Positions 31,203-41,832 of a DNA stretch of 42,601 nucleotides are shown here, in pieces. Below the pieces are notes generated by a model. That model was not told where the DNA came from and ran no database searches. It saw only the letters and a program-made list of their open reading frames with translations. The DNA comes from Ornithinimicrobium cerasi (GTDB lineage: Bacteria > Actinomycetota > Actinomycetes > Actinomycetales > Dermatophilaceae). Location: the NCBI RefSeq assembly GCF_003702705.1, contig NZ_QZMN01000016.1, positions 1 through 42,601 of the forward strand, in the 5' to 3' direction. The translations under genes were made by a program, and so were the position numbers. How positions within the stretch are numbered: the stretch's first letter is position 1; every line of letters begins with the position of its first letter.

Positions 31203-34200
31203 ATGACGTTGCACAAGCTCGCCGCCGGCAGCGGGTACACGTACCTGACGAAGCAGGTCGCTGCCCACGACGCCACCGAGAGCCGGCAGGCCGGCCTCGC
31301 CAGCTACTACGAGGAGAAGGCGAGGCACCAGGTCGGTGGCTCGGCACCGGCCTCGCCGGGCTCGACCTGGCCGCGGGCGAGGTCGTCACCGAGGAGCAGA
31401 TGCGGCTGCTGTTCGGGCAGGGCCGCCACCCCCGCTCCGCCGAGCCGGAGGCCATCGCGCGCGGGTGGGGTGCCTTGGGACGGGCGTTCTCGACCTTCGA
31501 CGCCACGACCCTGCGGCAGGTGACGGCGCGGGCCTTCAGCGAGCACAACACCTCCCGCGGGTTGGCGTGGAACGCACCGATCCTGGCGGAGCAGCGGGCG
31601 GCGATCCGCACCCAGGTCGCCCGGGAGTTGTTCGAGCAGCGGCACGGCCGCGCACCGGTGGACGAGGCCGAGCTGACGAGGTTCGTCGCGAAGGCGTCGC
31701 GGCCGGCGCAGGTGCCGGTGGCGGGGTTCGACCTGACGTTCTCGCCTGTGAAGTCGGTCTCGGCACTGTGGGCCCTGGCGCCGGCCGAGGTCGCCGCGCA
31801 GGTGGAGGCCGCCCACCGGGACGCGGTCCGCGCGACGCTGGCGATGCTCGAGCGTGAGGTCGCGTTCACCCGGGTCGGCAAGGGAGGCATCCGCCAGGTA
31901 CACGTCACCGGGCTCATCGCGGCGGCATTCGACCACCGTGACTCGCGCACCGGGGACCCGGATCTGCACACCCATGTTGTCGTCTCCAACAAGGTCCAGT
32001 CCCTGCCCGAGGAGGGCGGACGGTGGCTGACGCTGGACGGGCGGATGCTCTTCAAGGCCAAGGTGATGGCGTCTGAGCACTACAACACCCACCTCGAAGC
32101 CGGGCTCGTCGAGCGGCTCGGTGTCCGGTTCAGCGAGCGTCCTTCACCGGAGGGCAAGCGGGCGGTGCGGGAGATCGAGGGGGTCGACCCGGCGCTGCTG
32201 GCCGCGTGGTCGTCGCGGCGGCAGGCGATCGAGACCCGGCAGGACGAGCTCGCCGCCACCTTCCGGGCCGACCACGGCCGTACCCCCACCACCATCGAGT
32301 CCCTCGCCCTGGCGCAGCAGGCCAACCTGGAGACCCGCCCGGACAAGCACGAACCCCGCTCGGAGGGCGAACAACGCCAGACCTGGCGGGCGCAGGCCAC
32401 GTCAGTGCTCGCCCGCGACGGACGCAGCCCGGAGGAGATGGTCGCCAGTGCGGTAGGGGCGGGGTGGAGACGCACCCGGGAGCCCAGCAAAGACGTGGGC
32501 ATCGTCGCAGGTCAGGAGGTGGAGACGTTCCAGGGACGCATACCTGCTCTCAGGGGTGGGGGCGTGCGCCCCCAGCTCCTCGCCGCCCGCGTCGTGAAGG
32601 TGCTGGAGGGGTCGCGGGCGACGTGGCAGGTGTGGCACGTGCGCGCAGAGACGCTGCGCCAGCTCCGCACCGCCCAGGTGCCCCCGGCCCGGTTCGAGGA
32701 GCACGCGCGTGAGGTCGAGCGGTGGGTCCTGCAGGGCTTCTCGGTGCCCGTCGGGGTGCCACCGCAGCTGGGCGAACCGGCGGTGCTGCGCCGCCCGGAC
32801 GGACAGTCCGCCCACATCGTGCACGGCAGCCAGGCCTACACGTCCAAGGCGATCCTGGCAGCCGAGGACGAACTCCTCGCCCTGGGGCTGCACCGCGACG
32901 GACGTCAAGCCACCGAGCACGTGGTCGAGACCGTCCTGACCGCCCAGAGCGCGGACGCTCCGAGCCTGGACCGGTCACAGACGGCGATGGTCCGCACCCT
33001 CGCGAGCAGCGGGTGCCGCCTCCAGGTCTGCCTCGCCCCGGCCGGCGCGGGCAAGACTGCCGCTCTGCGGGTGCTGGCCCGGGCCTGGGAGGCTTCCGGT
33101 GGCACCGTCCTGGGTCTGGCGCCCACCGCGGTCGCGGCCGAGGAGCTGGGCCGCGTCACCGGTATTCGTGCCGACACCCTCGCCAAGTACCTCCACCAGA
33201 CCACCGAGGGCGGAGTGGTCGGCCCGGGGACGTTGGTGCTGATCGACGAGGCCGGCATGGCCGGCACCCGTGACTTGGCGGCCGTGGCACGTCAGGTCGT
33301 GGACGCCGGCGGCAGTGTGCGGCTGGTCGGGGACGACCAGCAGCTGTCCGCCGTGGCCGCCGGCGGGATCTTCCGTGACCTGGCGGAGCAGGGCCAAGCC
33401 CACGGCACCACCGCGACCCTGACCGAGCTGCACCGGTTCACCGACCCCGCTGAAGGCGCCGCTACCCTCGGCGTCCGCGATGGTGACCCCGCCGCGCTGG
33501 ATCACTACCTGGACCACGGCCGCATCCACGCCGGCGACACCGGCGACGTGATCGAGGCGGCGTACGCCGCCTGGGCGGCCGACCAACGCGAAGGGCTGTC
33601 CAGCCTGCTGCTGGCCGCGACCCGCGACACCGTGCGCGAGCTGAACCAGCGCGCCCGGGCCGACCGCCTCGAGTCCACCGGGCAGCCGCCCGGGCGCGAG
33701 GTGACCCTGTGCGACGGCACCCGAGCCAGCGCCGGGGACACCGTGATCACCCGCCGTAACGACCGCAGTCTGCGCGCCGGCGACGGGTCCTGGGTCAAGA
33801 ACGGCGACCGATGGCACGTCCTGGAAGCCCATCCTGACGGAAGCCTCTTGGTGGAGCGCCACCGCGATGGCGACAGGAAGCGGCCTCACGTCACCCTGCC
33901 GACGGCGTACGTGACCGAGAATGTGCAGCTCGGGTACGCCAGCACCATCCACGGCGCGCAGGGCGCGACCGTCGACACCACCCACACCGTCCTCACCGGG
34001 GTAGAGACCCGGCAGGGCCTCTATGTCGCGCTCTCCCGCGGGCGTCAGTCCAACCATCTCTATCTCGCCGCGCCTACTGCCTCGTTGGACGGTGTCGCGC
34101 CCGAGGTACAGGACACAGTCGTGGAGCCGCGGGAGCTGCTCACCGACATCCTCGCCCGCGACGGCCGCGCCCTGTCCGCCAGACTGTGGAGCGTGGCGAC

Positions 34201-34968
34201 GCGGCTCAGCTGCTACGGCAGGCGGTGCTGGCCTACCAGGACGCCCTACCGGTCCTGGCCCAGCAGCACCTCGGACACGAGCGCATGGCCGCGCTGGACG
34301 ACGCCCTCGAGCGGTGGATCCCCGGCCTCACCGAGCAACCGGCCTACCCGCACCTGCGGGGCCAGCTCGCGCTGCGCTGGGTCGACGGCACACCACCGCA
34401 GCAGGTGGTCGAAGAGGCGACCTGGTACCGCGGCACCCAATCGCTCACCGAGGCCGACGACCCCGCCGCCGCCCTCGCCTGGCGGGTCGCGGGCACCACC
34501 CCGCCGTCCCACCGGGACGCACCCCTGCCCTGGCTGCCCGACGTCCCGTCGGCGCTCCGGCAGGACGCGGGCACGAGCGACTACCTCGACCGGCTCACCC
34601 AGCGGATCGACGACCGCAAGGACCGCGTCGCCGACGAAGCCCGGCGCGCGGGCACCTCCGACCGGGTGCCCTGGCAACGCAGACTCCCCCCGCACGTCGA
34701 CGGCCAGCTCGTGGGCGACCTCGCCATCTGGCGCGCCGCCCACGACATCCCACCCACGGAGCCGAGCCCGACGGGGCCGCCGACCAAAGAACCCCAGGCA
34801 GCCAGGCACCAGTCTCGGCTCATCCGCCGACTGGCAGTACCGTCACCCGTCTCCTCCACGGCCACCGCAGACGCCGCCAGCGACAGGCTCCGAGCCAGCC
34901 AACGACAGGCAGACCGTCAACGTCTCTATGACGGTGCCACCCGCCACCTCTCTGGTCCGTCGCGATGA
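31203..34968 (+). pseudogene. MobF-type relaxase-helicase (TraA-like), two frameshifts
   Basis: The ATG at 31203 starts MTLHKLAAGSGYTYLTKQV and reaches SYYEEK, the relaxase tyrosine region. One missing base at about 31318-31323 shifts the frame; the next frame continues EAPGRWLGTGLAG and carries the metal-binding HTH in DPDLHTHVVVSNK, then the helicase with Walker A APAGAGKTAAL and Walker B VLIDEAGMAG, to RELLTDILARDGRAL. A second one-base loss at about 34180-34184 shifts into VERGDAAQLLRQAVLAYQ and a C-terminal domain ending ATRHLSGPSR. If both bases were restored the protein would be about 1255 residues, normal for MobF. As read it cannot make a complete relaxase. Confidence 0.82.
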
Positions 34969-35302
34969 CCAAAGAGTCCAGCGCAAGAACCCGGAACCGC
35001 ACGGTCGATACATCGCTGTACCGCCGAGTACAGCGCGTTGCGTCGGACGCCCAGACGCCTGATAGGCAGACGAGTTGGTGGGTACGCAGGCGACGCCGCC
35101 GCACCCACAGAAATGCGCCGAACTGGCTGAGCAGATCCTCGCCTGTCACGCGAAAGACGTTGCCCGAGACGAGAGAGTCCTTCAAACACTGGAAACCGAG
35201 TGCCTAGGACGACGCGATCGGGTGGGGATGACGGGCGGCTGCACTCAGTTCGAGGCCGAACGCGGTCGACGCCGCCACCGCCGCATGAGGTTGCCCAACT
35301 TA
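34969..35302. other. Stretch without a gene
   Basis: Between the relaxase end and the convergent hypothetical gene I see no supported frame, terminator or repeat. Confidence 0.4.
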
Positions 35303-36328
35303 TCAGTCCTGCAGAAACCCGGCCACCAGCTTGTTATTGTTCACAGAAATCGCAGCTAGATGCCCGACGTCGTCGTACGCCACCTGAGCCAGTTCGCCCC
35401 CAGGGACATGCTTTCCCCCTAAGATCTCGGTCTCCTTGATATACTTTCCATTGACTAGTTCATCCAGGGAATCCTCCTGTCGCCCAAGCAACACATGGAA
35501 CGCCTCATCAGTCCTATAGTATCTCGGGAACGCGAAGTGTCTGGTGTCTTTGGGTAGATTGCATATCGTTATTTTCAGAATCTTGAACTGCTCGTCAAGA
35601 AAAACTCTCGCCGCCATTGAGCCATCATCGCGCCGTAATTCAACGATGGAGCCGGAGGGCATAGTCTGCCCTTTGGGGAGAAACAGTGATGAGACATTGT
35701 TGCCGTCGGCTGCATCGAAGTCCAATCGAGCAATTGGCATACCCGCCAATTCCACGGCTTGGCCATTACTCGACACTGCCGCGCTGTGATCTATGACTTC
35801 GCCCTGCTGACCTGTTGTCACGCCAGAGAAGGGCGCGATTCCGATGGGCTCACGCTGACGACGTAATTTGCCGGCCTCGTCCATCAACCACCCTCGACCG
35901 TCACGGTCGACGAAATGCAGTTGGAGCTCGTACTCGATGTGGTTCTTGAAGGTCGCCCGCAATGGAAATTCCACACTGCGCTCCGGTCCCACTGTCTGCG
36001 CTGTGAATAGTTGAGCGTCTCGGTTCCCGGCGCTGCTCTGCTTGGGCTCTTGTTGAGTTGGGCAAACGGCGACGAGTACTTGGTCAATCCGCTGTCGGGA
36101 CGAGTTGCGCACACGAATGAGGGACGTGCCGTCGGCGGTTCTCTCTATCCAGGCGCTGACTTGGAGGGCCTGTTCGCGTTTGCGCGCTGCTCGGGTCCTC
36201 GCGCCTCCGTACAGGACTCCAACCGCACCAGTTAAAGCCCCCACCGCTAGGGGCAGGACGTCTCCTAGAGTGCCAGGCGTGTTCCATGTGAGCACATAGT
36301 CCCAGAGTTGCCGCAGTTCTTCCTGCAT
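35303..36328 (-). CDS. Hypothetical protein with one N-terminal membrane segment, 341 aa
   Basis: A hydrophobic helix at about 24-42 (VLPLAVGALTGAVGVLYGG) is followed by a basic stop-transfer (RTRAARKREQ) and a large, mostly beta-rich polar region (WIERTADGTSLIRVRNSSRQ, VEFPLRATFKNHIEYELQLHF, GSIVELRRDDGSMAARVFL, IKETEILGGKHVPGGELAQV). No enzymatic motif is visible. GC content is clearly lower than in the conjugation genes, indicating separate acquisition. TATAGT six bases before the ATG suggests a leaderless transcript. It lies between relaxase and IS remnants, the typical place for cargo such as defence or surface proteins; no specific role can be given. Confidence 0.75.
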   Translation of the reverse strand: MQEELRQLWDYVLTWNTPGTLGDVLPLAVGALTGAVGVLYGGARTRAARKREQALQVSAWIERTADGTSLIRVRNSSRQRIDQVLVAVCPTQQEPKQSSAGNRDAQLFTAQTVGPERSVEFPLRATFKNHIEYELQLHFVDRDGRGWLMDEAGKLRRQREPIGIAPFSGVTTGQQGEVIDHSAAVSSNGQAVELAGMPIARLDFDAADGNNVSSLFLPKGQTMPSGSIVELRRDDGSMAARVFLDEQFKILKITICNLPKDTRHFAFPRYYRTDEAFHVLLGRQEDSLDELVNGKYIKETEILGGKHVPGGELAQVAYDDVGHLAAISVNNNKLVAGFLQD

Positions 36329-36334
36329 GCGCTG

Positions 36335-36340
36335 ACTATA
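36335..36340 (-). promoter_or_regulatory. Leaderless -10 element of the 35303-36328 gene
   Basis: Minus-strand TATAGT, then CAGCGC, then ATG. The downstream bases resemble TATAGTGCAGCGCGTG before the dual-HTH gene at 6058. Confidence 0.45.
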
Positions 36341-36802
36341 TGATTAGTTGCTCCCATAGGGGCTGAGGGCAGGCCGCCCAGACTGCCCGAAGGCGCCCTG
36401 CGGCGGGCTGGTCGCAGGCTTGCGGCTGGACGCGCTCTGTGGCGGTCATGGCGCGCAGAGCCCATGAGAGGACTTCGACCAGCGTGCCCAGGACTATCGC
36501 GAACGCTCGCAGGTCGCTTCTAGCAACCAGGGCCATCGCCCCGCCCTTGTCGAACTGTTGGGCACCACCGCTGGCGGAGGCCTTCTTGACGCCGAGCTGC
36601 GGCTCGACAGCCCTACTGGCTGCCCGGGTTGCCCCATCACGAGCGGTAGCCAGAACTCCCGCCGTCGCCGCGCTGAGATCGAGCCGCGGAGGCGGACAAG
36701 CCGGTCCCGCACACGACCGCATGCGCTTGATATGTAGGTGATCTTCCGGGTCACCGGCGCGGCATCGTTGGCCTCGTCGATCCGCTCGAGGAGGAGCCTG
36801 CG
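36341..36802. other. Stretch without a firm gene
   Basis: A leftward frame (36336-36722) reads Ala/Arg-rich with no domain and overlaps the promoter of the next gene; I do not accept it. No terminator or repeat is clear. Confidence 0.4.
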
Positions 36803-37214
36803 ATGAGTGCTGTGTTGCCGTGCGTCATCCCATCGGTCCAGGCGGGGACGCCGGGACCGCCGGGGTCGTTGGGTGACCCCTTGTTGGATGCGTACGTGGC
36901 GTTCGTGGCGGCGCGTTCACGCCCGAACACTGTGCTGGCGACGTGGTTCGACCTGAAGGTCTTCGCCACGGTGGTCGCCAAGCCGGTCGATGAGGTCGCC
37001 CCGTGCGACGTGCTGGGCTTCATCACCGCGCAACGGGCTGGACTGGCCAGCCTGCCCGACCCGCACCTGGTCACCGCCGGCGTGCCTGCGGACTGGGCCG
37101 GGGTCTCGACGCGCACGATCCGGCGCCGGCTGTCCACGATCACCGGGCTGTACGCGTTCTTGACGGTGCGCGGTGACGTGCCGGCCAACCCGGTCCCGCG
37201 CGGGCTGCCGACCC
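36803..37214 (+). pseudogene. XerC-like tyrosine recombinase, N-terminal part only
   Basis: About 137 codons encode the SAM-like core-binding domain: DAYVAFVAARSRPNTVLATW, FDLKVFATVVAKPVDEVAPC, TRTIRRRLSTITGLYAFLTV, NPVPRGLPTR. At 37215 the sequence switches to an IS256-type terminus and the catalytic domain is absent. It is unrelated in detail to integrases 1 and 2 and resembles recombinases encoded by transposon-like units. Disrupted by insertion. Confidence 0.75.
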
Positions 37215-38011
37215 GAGCTTGTCAAGATGTCTGTGTAAGTGATTGGGTCACATGGGTTTAGAGGTGGGCGTTGATGCGGTCAGGGTAGACGAGGGCGAGC
37301 TCGCCGAGGGCGGCTTTCCAGCCCTGGATGACGGAGCCTTCGACGAGCTTGCCGGGGGCCTTGCGGGGCGTGCCCTTGGGCAGGCCGGCCTCTTTCGCGC
37401 GTTCTCGGGCGCGTTTGTCCTCGATGTTGCGGATGGCCAGCCAGAGCAGCTTGATCGCGGCGGCGTCGTTCGGGAAGTGGCCGCGGTTCTTGATGATCTT
37501 GCGCAGCTGGTAGTTCAGGGACTCGATCGAGTTGGTCGTGTAGATGACCTTGCGCAGCGCGGGCCCGAACGCCAGGAACGGGATGAACCGGTCCCACGCG
37601 TTCTCCCAGGACGCGACCGCCGCGGGGTACTTCTTGCCCAGGTTGGAGTCGGCGAACGTGGCCAGCGCCATCAGCGCGGCGTCCTCGTTCGCCGCGGTGT
37701 AGATCGGCCGCAGCATGGCGGCGACGGCCTTGCGGTCGGAGTAGGAGACGAACCGCATCGAGGCCCGGATCAGGTGCACGACGCACGTCTGGACCAGCGC
37801 GCCGGACCACGTCGCCTCGATCGCCTCGGGGAAACCGGTGAGCCCGTCGCAGCAGACGATGAGGACGTCCTTGACGCCGCGGTTGGCGAGCTCGGCGCAC
37901 ACGCCGGCCCAGAACTTCGCGCCCTCGGCCGCCTGGACCCAGATGCCCAGGACGTGCTTGACGCCGTCCATGTCGACGCCGACGGCGATGTGCGCGGCCC
38001 GGTTGCACCGT
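37215..38011 (-). mobile_element. IS256-family remnant
   Basis: GAGCTTGTCAAGATGTCTGT at 37215 looks like the terminal inverted repeat, 43 bases from the transposase stop. The other half of the element is missing from about 38011, where IS21-type sequence begins, so no opposite terminus or target duplication can be checked. Confidence 0.75.
37258..38011 (-). pseudogene. IS256-family transposase, C-terminal part
   Basis: Leftward reading starts inside the DDE domain, RNRAAHIAVGVDMDGVKHVL, and runs through ELANRGVKDVLIVCCDGLTG (second Asp), WENAWDRFIPFLAFGP, VIYTTNSIESLNYQLRK (third acidic residue) to YPDRINAHL. The N-terminal DNA-binding half and first catalytic region are lost at about 38011, so the enzyme is inactive. 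The remaining frame has no lesion. Confidence 0.85.
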
Positions 38012-38983
38012 TGACCTACCCACCCCCACCATTTCGCCGAGGCCCTGACCGGCCCTCGGCAAACGAGCCGGGCCGACCCCCGCCTTCAGTTCAGTGAATA
38101 CGGCACCACGGTCCACACGTGCGTGCCGTACGACCCGCAGTCCAAGGGCGGGACCGAGGCTACGGTGAAGATCGCCAAGGCCGACCTGGTCCCGACGCAG
38201 GCGAACCTGGGCGAGGAGTACGTCTCCTTCGACCAGCTGCGGGGTTGCGTGCGAGGCGTTCATGGCCAAGGTCAACGGGCGCAGGCACCGCGAGTCCGCC
38301 CGCGTGCCCGAGCTGGCCCTGGCCACCGAACGGGCCCGGTTGCACACCCTGCCGATGAGCCCGCACACGATGACGCTCGGGACGACCCGGGTCGTGGCCA
38401 CCGACCAGACCGTGCGGTTCGGCTCGGTGCGCTACTCGCTCCCGCCCGGCCTGGTCGGGTCCGCGTGGTCGGGTCCGAGGTGATCATCGTCGCCGACACC
38501 ACGACCCTGCCGGTCGTGCCGGCCTGGGCCGGCGGTGTCGTCGGCCTCGTCGAGGCCGCCCGGCATCAGGCCTCGACCCCGGGCACGCCGCGGATCGACC
38601 CGTCCCACTACCCCCACCACCCGCAGGAGGTCGACGGGACGCCACGGCCACTGCGGCCGCGGGCACGGACCGAGGCCGACCTGGCCCTCGGGGACGGCGC
38701 CAGGGCATGGCTGGTCGAGGCCTCCGCCGCCGGGACCGTGCGGGTCCGGGCCAGGATGGCCGACGCGGTCCAGCTCGCCGCCCTCGTCGGGGCCGAGCGG
38801 GTCGACGCCGCGCTCGGCGTCGCCGCGACCGCCGGGAGGTTCGCCGAGGCCGACCTGGCCAGCATCGTTGACCACCTCGCCACCGGCACCAGCGGCGCCG
38901 ACCTCGTCCTCGCCGACGAGACCGCGACCACCCAGCCCGGCACGAACGGCTGGGCCGGGTTCACCACCGGGAGCACCCGATGA
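38012..38983 (+). pseudogene. IS21-family IstA transposase, C-terminal part with frameshifts
   Basis: The frame begins within the catalytic domain (EYGTTVHTCVPYDPQSKGGT, then ATVKIAKADLVPTQANLGEE). A one-base change near 38241-38246 moves the reading to CEAFMAKVNGRRHRESARVP, and another near 38457-38463 back to VVGSEVIIVADTT, continuing to a normal-looking C-terminus TTQPGTNGWAGFTTGSTR that overlaps the IstB start. The N-terminal HTH and two of the three catalytic residues are missing. Inactive remnant. Confidence 0.78.
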
Positions 38984-39798
38984 GCGCCACCAGCACGAGC
39001 ACGCGCACGAGGACGACGACCACCACCGGGCCGGGGACGGCCCCACCGTTGCCGGCCGACCTTGAGCAGGTGCTGCGCCGGATGCGGCTGCCCTACCTGC
39101 GCGCCGCCGCACCCGATGTCCTGGCCACCGCGAAGGCGCAACGGTGGGACCCGGCCGAGGTGCTGCGCGTGCTGCTCGATGAGGAGGTCCGCGGCCGTGA
39201 CGAGGCCACCGGGGCCATGCGCCGCAAGGCCGCCGGGCTGCCCGCGGGGAAGACGTTCGCGTCCTGGCGTGAGCAGGACTTCTCCATCCCGGCCCCGACC
39301 CAGTCCGCCCTCGCCGCCCTGGAGTGGGTCCACCGCGCGGAGAACCTCGCGATCAGCGGCCCCTCGGGCACGGGCAAGACCATTTCGTGGAGGCCCTGGC
39401 GCACAAGGTCATCGACGAGGGCATGCGGGTGTCCTGGTTCACCCCTGGAGTCCCTCACCGCCGCGATCGGGCGGGCGGCGGTCGACGGCACGGTCAGCAA
39501 GGTCCTGGCCAGGATCACCCGGGCCGAGCTGATCGTGGTTGACGACATCGGCATGCTGCCCTCGGGGCAGGCCGCTGCCGAGGCGTTCTACCGACTCGTC
39601 GACGCCACCTACGAGCGCCGCTCCCTGGCGGTCACCAGCAACATCCACCCCTCGGGGTACGACACGATCATGCCCAAGACGCTGGCCACCGCCGCCGTCG
39701 ACCGGCTCCTGCACCACGCCCACGTCATCATCACCGAGGGCACCTCGCTACGCCTGGCCGAGGCCACCACCGGACGCGGGGTGATCCCCTTGACCTGA
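38980..39798 (+). pseudogene. IS21-family IstB ATPase with paired compensating frameshifts
   Basis: 272 codons stay open, with Walker A SGPSGTGKT, Walker B LIVVDDIGML and the sensor region RSLAVTSNIHPSGYDTIM. However, one base is missing at about 39380 and one extra base is present at about 39442-39446, so the 20-odd residues after the Walker A motif read as noise (SWRPWRTRSSTRACG); shifting the frame restores FVEALAHKVIDEGMRVSWFT. Either a doubly mutated gene or two base-call errors. Overlaps istA by 4 bases, the normal IS21 arrangement. Confidence 0.78.
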
Positions 39799-39895
39799 CC
39801 GCCCGAGGGAGATCAGCTGACCGCGGACAGGGAGATGAGCTGTCCGCCACCGAGGAGATCTACTGTCCGCCTACAGGGAAGTCCCACTGTCCCTT
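39799..39895. mobile_element. Right end of the IS21-family element
   Basis: CTGTCCGCC occurs at 39840-39848 and 39863-39871 and a CTGTCCC variant at 39887-39893, spaced 23-24 bp, with an inverted GGACAG at 39825. Multiple evenly spaced terminal repeats are characteristic of IS21 ends. Confidence 0.6.
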
Positions 39896-40104
39896 GACAG
39901 GGGCTGTTTGAGCCGCAATGACCATGCGGTGCACGTGCCTGCGTCAGACTTGGAACAGTGTCCGGAACCAGCGTGCGTAGCCTTCCGGTTTCGCGCACCA
40001 GAGCAGCGTCCTCACGGACCGAACGTGAGGGCTGACGGACTACTTGACGATCACACCGGGTGGGAGGATCGTCGTCCCTGCGGGCATCTTCGATCGGAGG
40101 GACC

Positions 40105-41748
40105 ATGAGTGAGAACACCCGTCGAACGCCTCCTCCACCTGTCGGGCGCCGCCGGCATCGCGATAGCGGTGACGGACAGATCGGCGGAGGCGGAGCGCCG
40201 GTTCACGACCCCGGCCTGGAGCGTCTCACGCACTTTCTTGTGACAGTTGGCGATCCCGTCTACCTCGGCACGCGAGGTGGCTACTCAACCAGAACCCACA
40301 AGTACAAAGACTCGTTCGTTAATCCGAAAGGCTATGAACTGCATCTGAACGCGCGTGAAGGGCTGATCGCCTACCGCTACCGACGGATCGCAGCTGTCAA
40401 ACGGCGCACCAAGCCCCGCCTTGGCCGTGACGTAGAGGGTTGGCTGGACGAGCGCAACGGTGACCTCGCCCCGCCGGGTGACGGTCCCCCGCTGTACCCT
40501 CCGGAGCTGCACGCGTTCGTGTGGACGGTCAACGAGGTCCGCGGTTCTGGCTTCAATTCGCGCAACATTGTGGATCGCAGAAAAATGCCAATGGAACTGG
40601 GTGCCATTACCATTCCCGGACCAGGCACGTACGACATCTCGCTGCGAGCGGTGACTATTGATAACCGGTACTTCGAACGCACCAACAGGGTGACCATCAA
40701 GGAGTGGTTCATCGCCTCTATAGGCGATTCTAGCGCCTCTGGCGAGGGTAACCCGATGCGCGACGGCACTGCTCACCCGATCTTAGGCCGCCCATTCTGC
40801 GAGGGAGTCACGATCTCAAAGATTATCGACAAGAAGAGCGTCAATATGAACAATAGAGTTGAATGGCTCGAGAAGGAGGCTCACCGGTCCCTCACATCGG
40901 GTCCCGCAATTGCAGCCCAGATGCTCGACAGCCGCTATGCCAGAAGCCGACGCGGCAGCATTCACAGAGTCGACGCCGTAACGTTCGTGACGGTCGCGCG
41001 CAGCGGCGCAGAAATCATCGATGGGTTGCTGCACTCCCAGATTCAGCCACCGTCGTCAGACTTCGTTGGCCATGGCCAGGTTGACGAGCTCGTCGAAACC
41101 GCGAACGGACGTACCATCGACGTCTTGATGATCAATATAGGGGGCAACGACGCTGGCTTCTCCGGTGTGCTCGAAGACCTTGTCAAGGGCGACAGCTATT
41201 TTTCCCTTGGCTTGTCCAAGGCGCTATTCCAAGCCGTCACCGGCATTGGAAACGCCGGTGACGACGCAGCCGCCAGAAGGGACATGAAGAAGCGTCTGAC
41301 GGCGCTGCTAGCGGTCGGAGGGCAAATCGAGGACGACTTCGACCTGCTCAAGTCCAAGATTGACGCCCTGGCCCCCCGAGCCGTCTACATCACCGGTTAC
41401 CCAGTCTGGCTGTTCGAGGACTCCGACGGTTCATTCAAGGCCGATGGGATTTTCTCCGGACCTGACATGAGCATCACCCCAGCCGACTACAGGGAGATCT
41501 TGGCCGCGGGCAGCGCACTGAACGATCTCATCAAGCGGAAGGCAGGGCAGTTCAATTGGCACTATGTTCCGCCTAGCACGGAGTTCCGCAGGCGCGGTTA
41601 CTCCTCGAAGCGGCCGCTATGGCAAGGGGCAACGTCCAGCTGCCTCACCCAAGGCGACTTCGACGGAACGATGCACCCGAACGACGAAGGAGCAGCGGCT
41701 TGGGCGCTGCAATTTGCCACTGAGATTCGGAGGCACACGATGACGTGA
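40105..41748 (+). CDS. SGNH/GDSL-hydrolase-like protein with an N-terminal beta domain
   Basis: 547 residues from an ATG with GGAGGG upstream. No signal peptide. The first 200 residues form a polar, probably beta-sandwich region (HAFVWTVNEVRGSGFNSRN, GPGTYDISLRAVTIDNRYFE). An SGNH domain follows: block I IGDSSASGEGNP (nucleophile Ser209), block III GGNDAGF (346-352) and block V DGTMHPN with His524. Core residues Ser, Gly, Asn and His are all present, so an esterase or lipase activity is plausible. Codon use is less GC-rich than in flanking IS genes. It is followed after 84 bases by a small gene in the same direction. Substrate unknown; a cytoplasmic or contact-delivered hydrolase is possible. 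Confidence 0.8.
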   Translation: MSENTRRTPPPPVGRRRHRDSGDGQIGGGGAPVHDPGLERLTHFLVTVGDPVYLGTRGGYSTRTHKYKDSFVNPKGYELHLNAREGLIAYRYRRIAAVKRRTKPRLGRDVEGWLDERNGDLAPPGDGPPLYPPELHAFVWTVNEVRGSGFNSRNIVDRRKMPMELGAITIPGPGTYDISLRAVTIDNRYFERTNRVTIKEWFIASIGDSSASGEGNPMRDGTAHPILGRPFCEGVTISKIIDKKSVNMNNRVEWLEKEAHRSLTSGPAIAAQMLDSRYARSRRGSIHRVDAVTFVTVARSGAEIIDGLLHSQIQPPSSDFVGHGQVDELVETANGRTIDVLMINIGGNDAGFSGVLEDLVKGDSYFSLGLSKALFQAVTGIGNAGDDAAARRDMKKRLTALLAVGGQIEDDFDLLKSKIDALAPRAVYITGYPVWLFEDSDGSFKADGIFSGPDMSITPADYREILAAGSALNDLIKRKAGQFNWHYVPPSTEFRRRGYSSKRPLWQGATSSCLTQGDFDGTMHPNDEGAAAWALQFATEIRRHTMT

Positions 41749-41832
41749 TCGGGATCCGCTAGAACTTGAGCCTTTGGCAAACGCGCTTGCCCCGCTTCAT
41801 GAAGCGCTTGATGTTCGACTTGGAGGCGAACC

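Noticed and set aside
36336-36722. Leftward 128-codon frame starting MRSCAGPACPPP
   Set aside because: Ala/Arg-rich without a domain, and its stop lies inside the leaderless promoter of the next gene.
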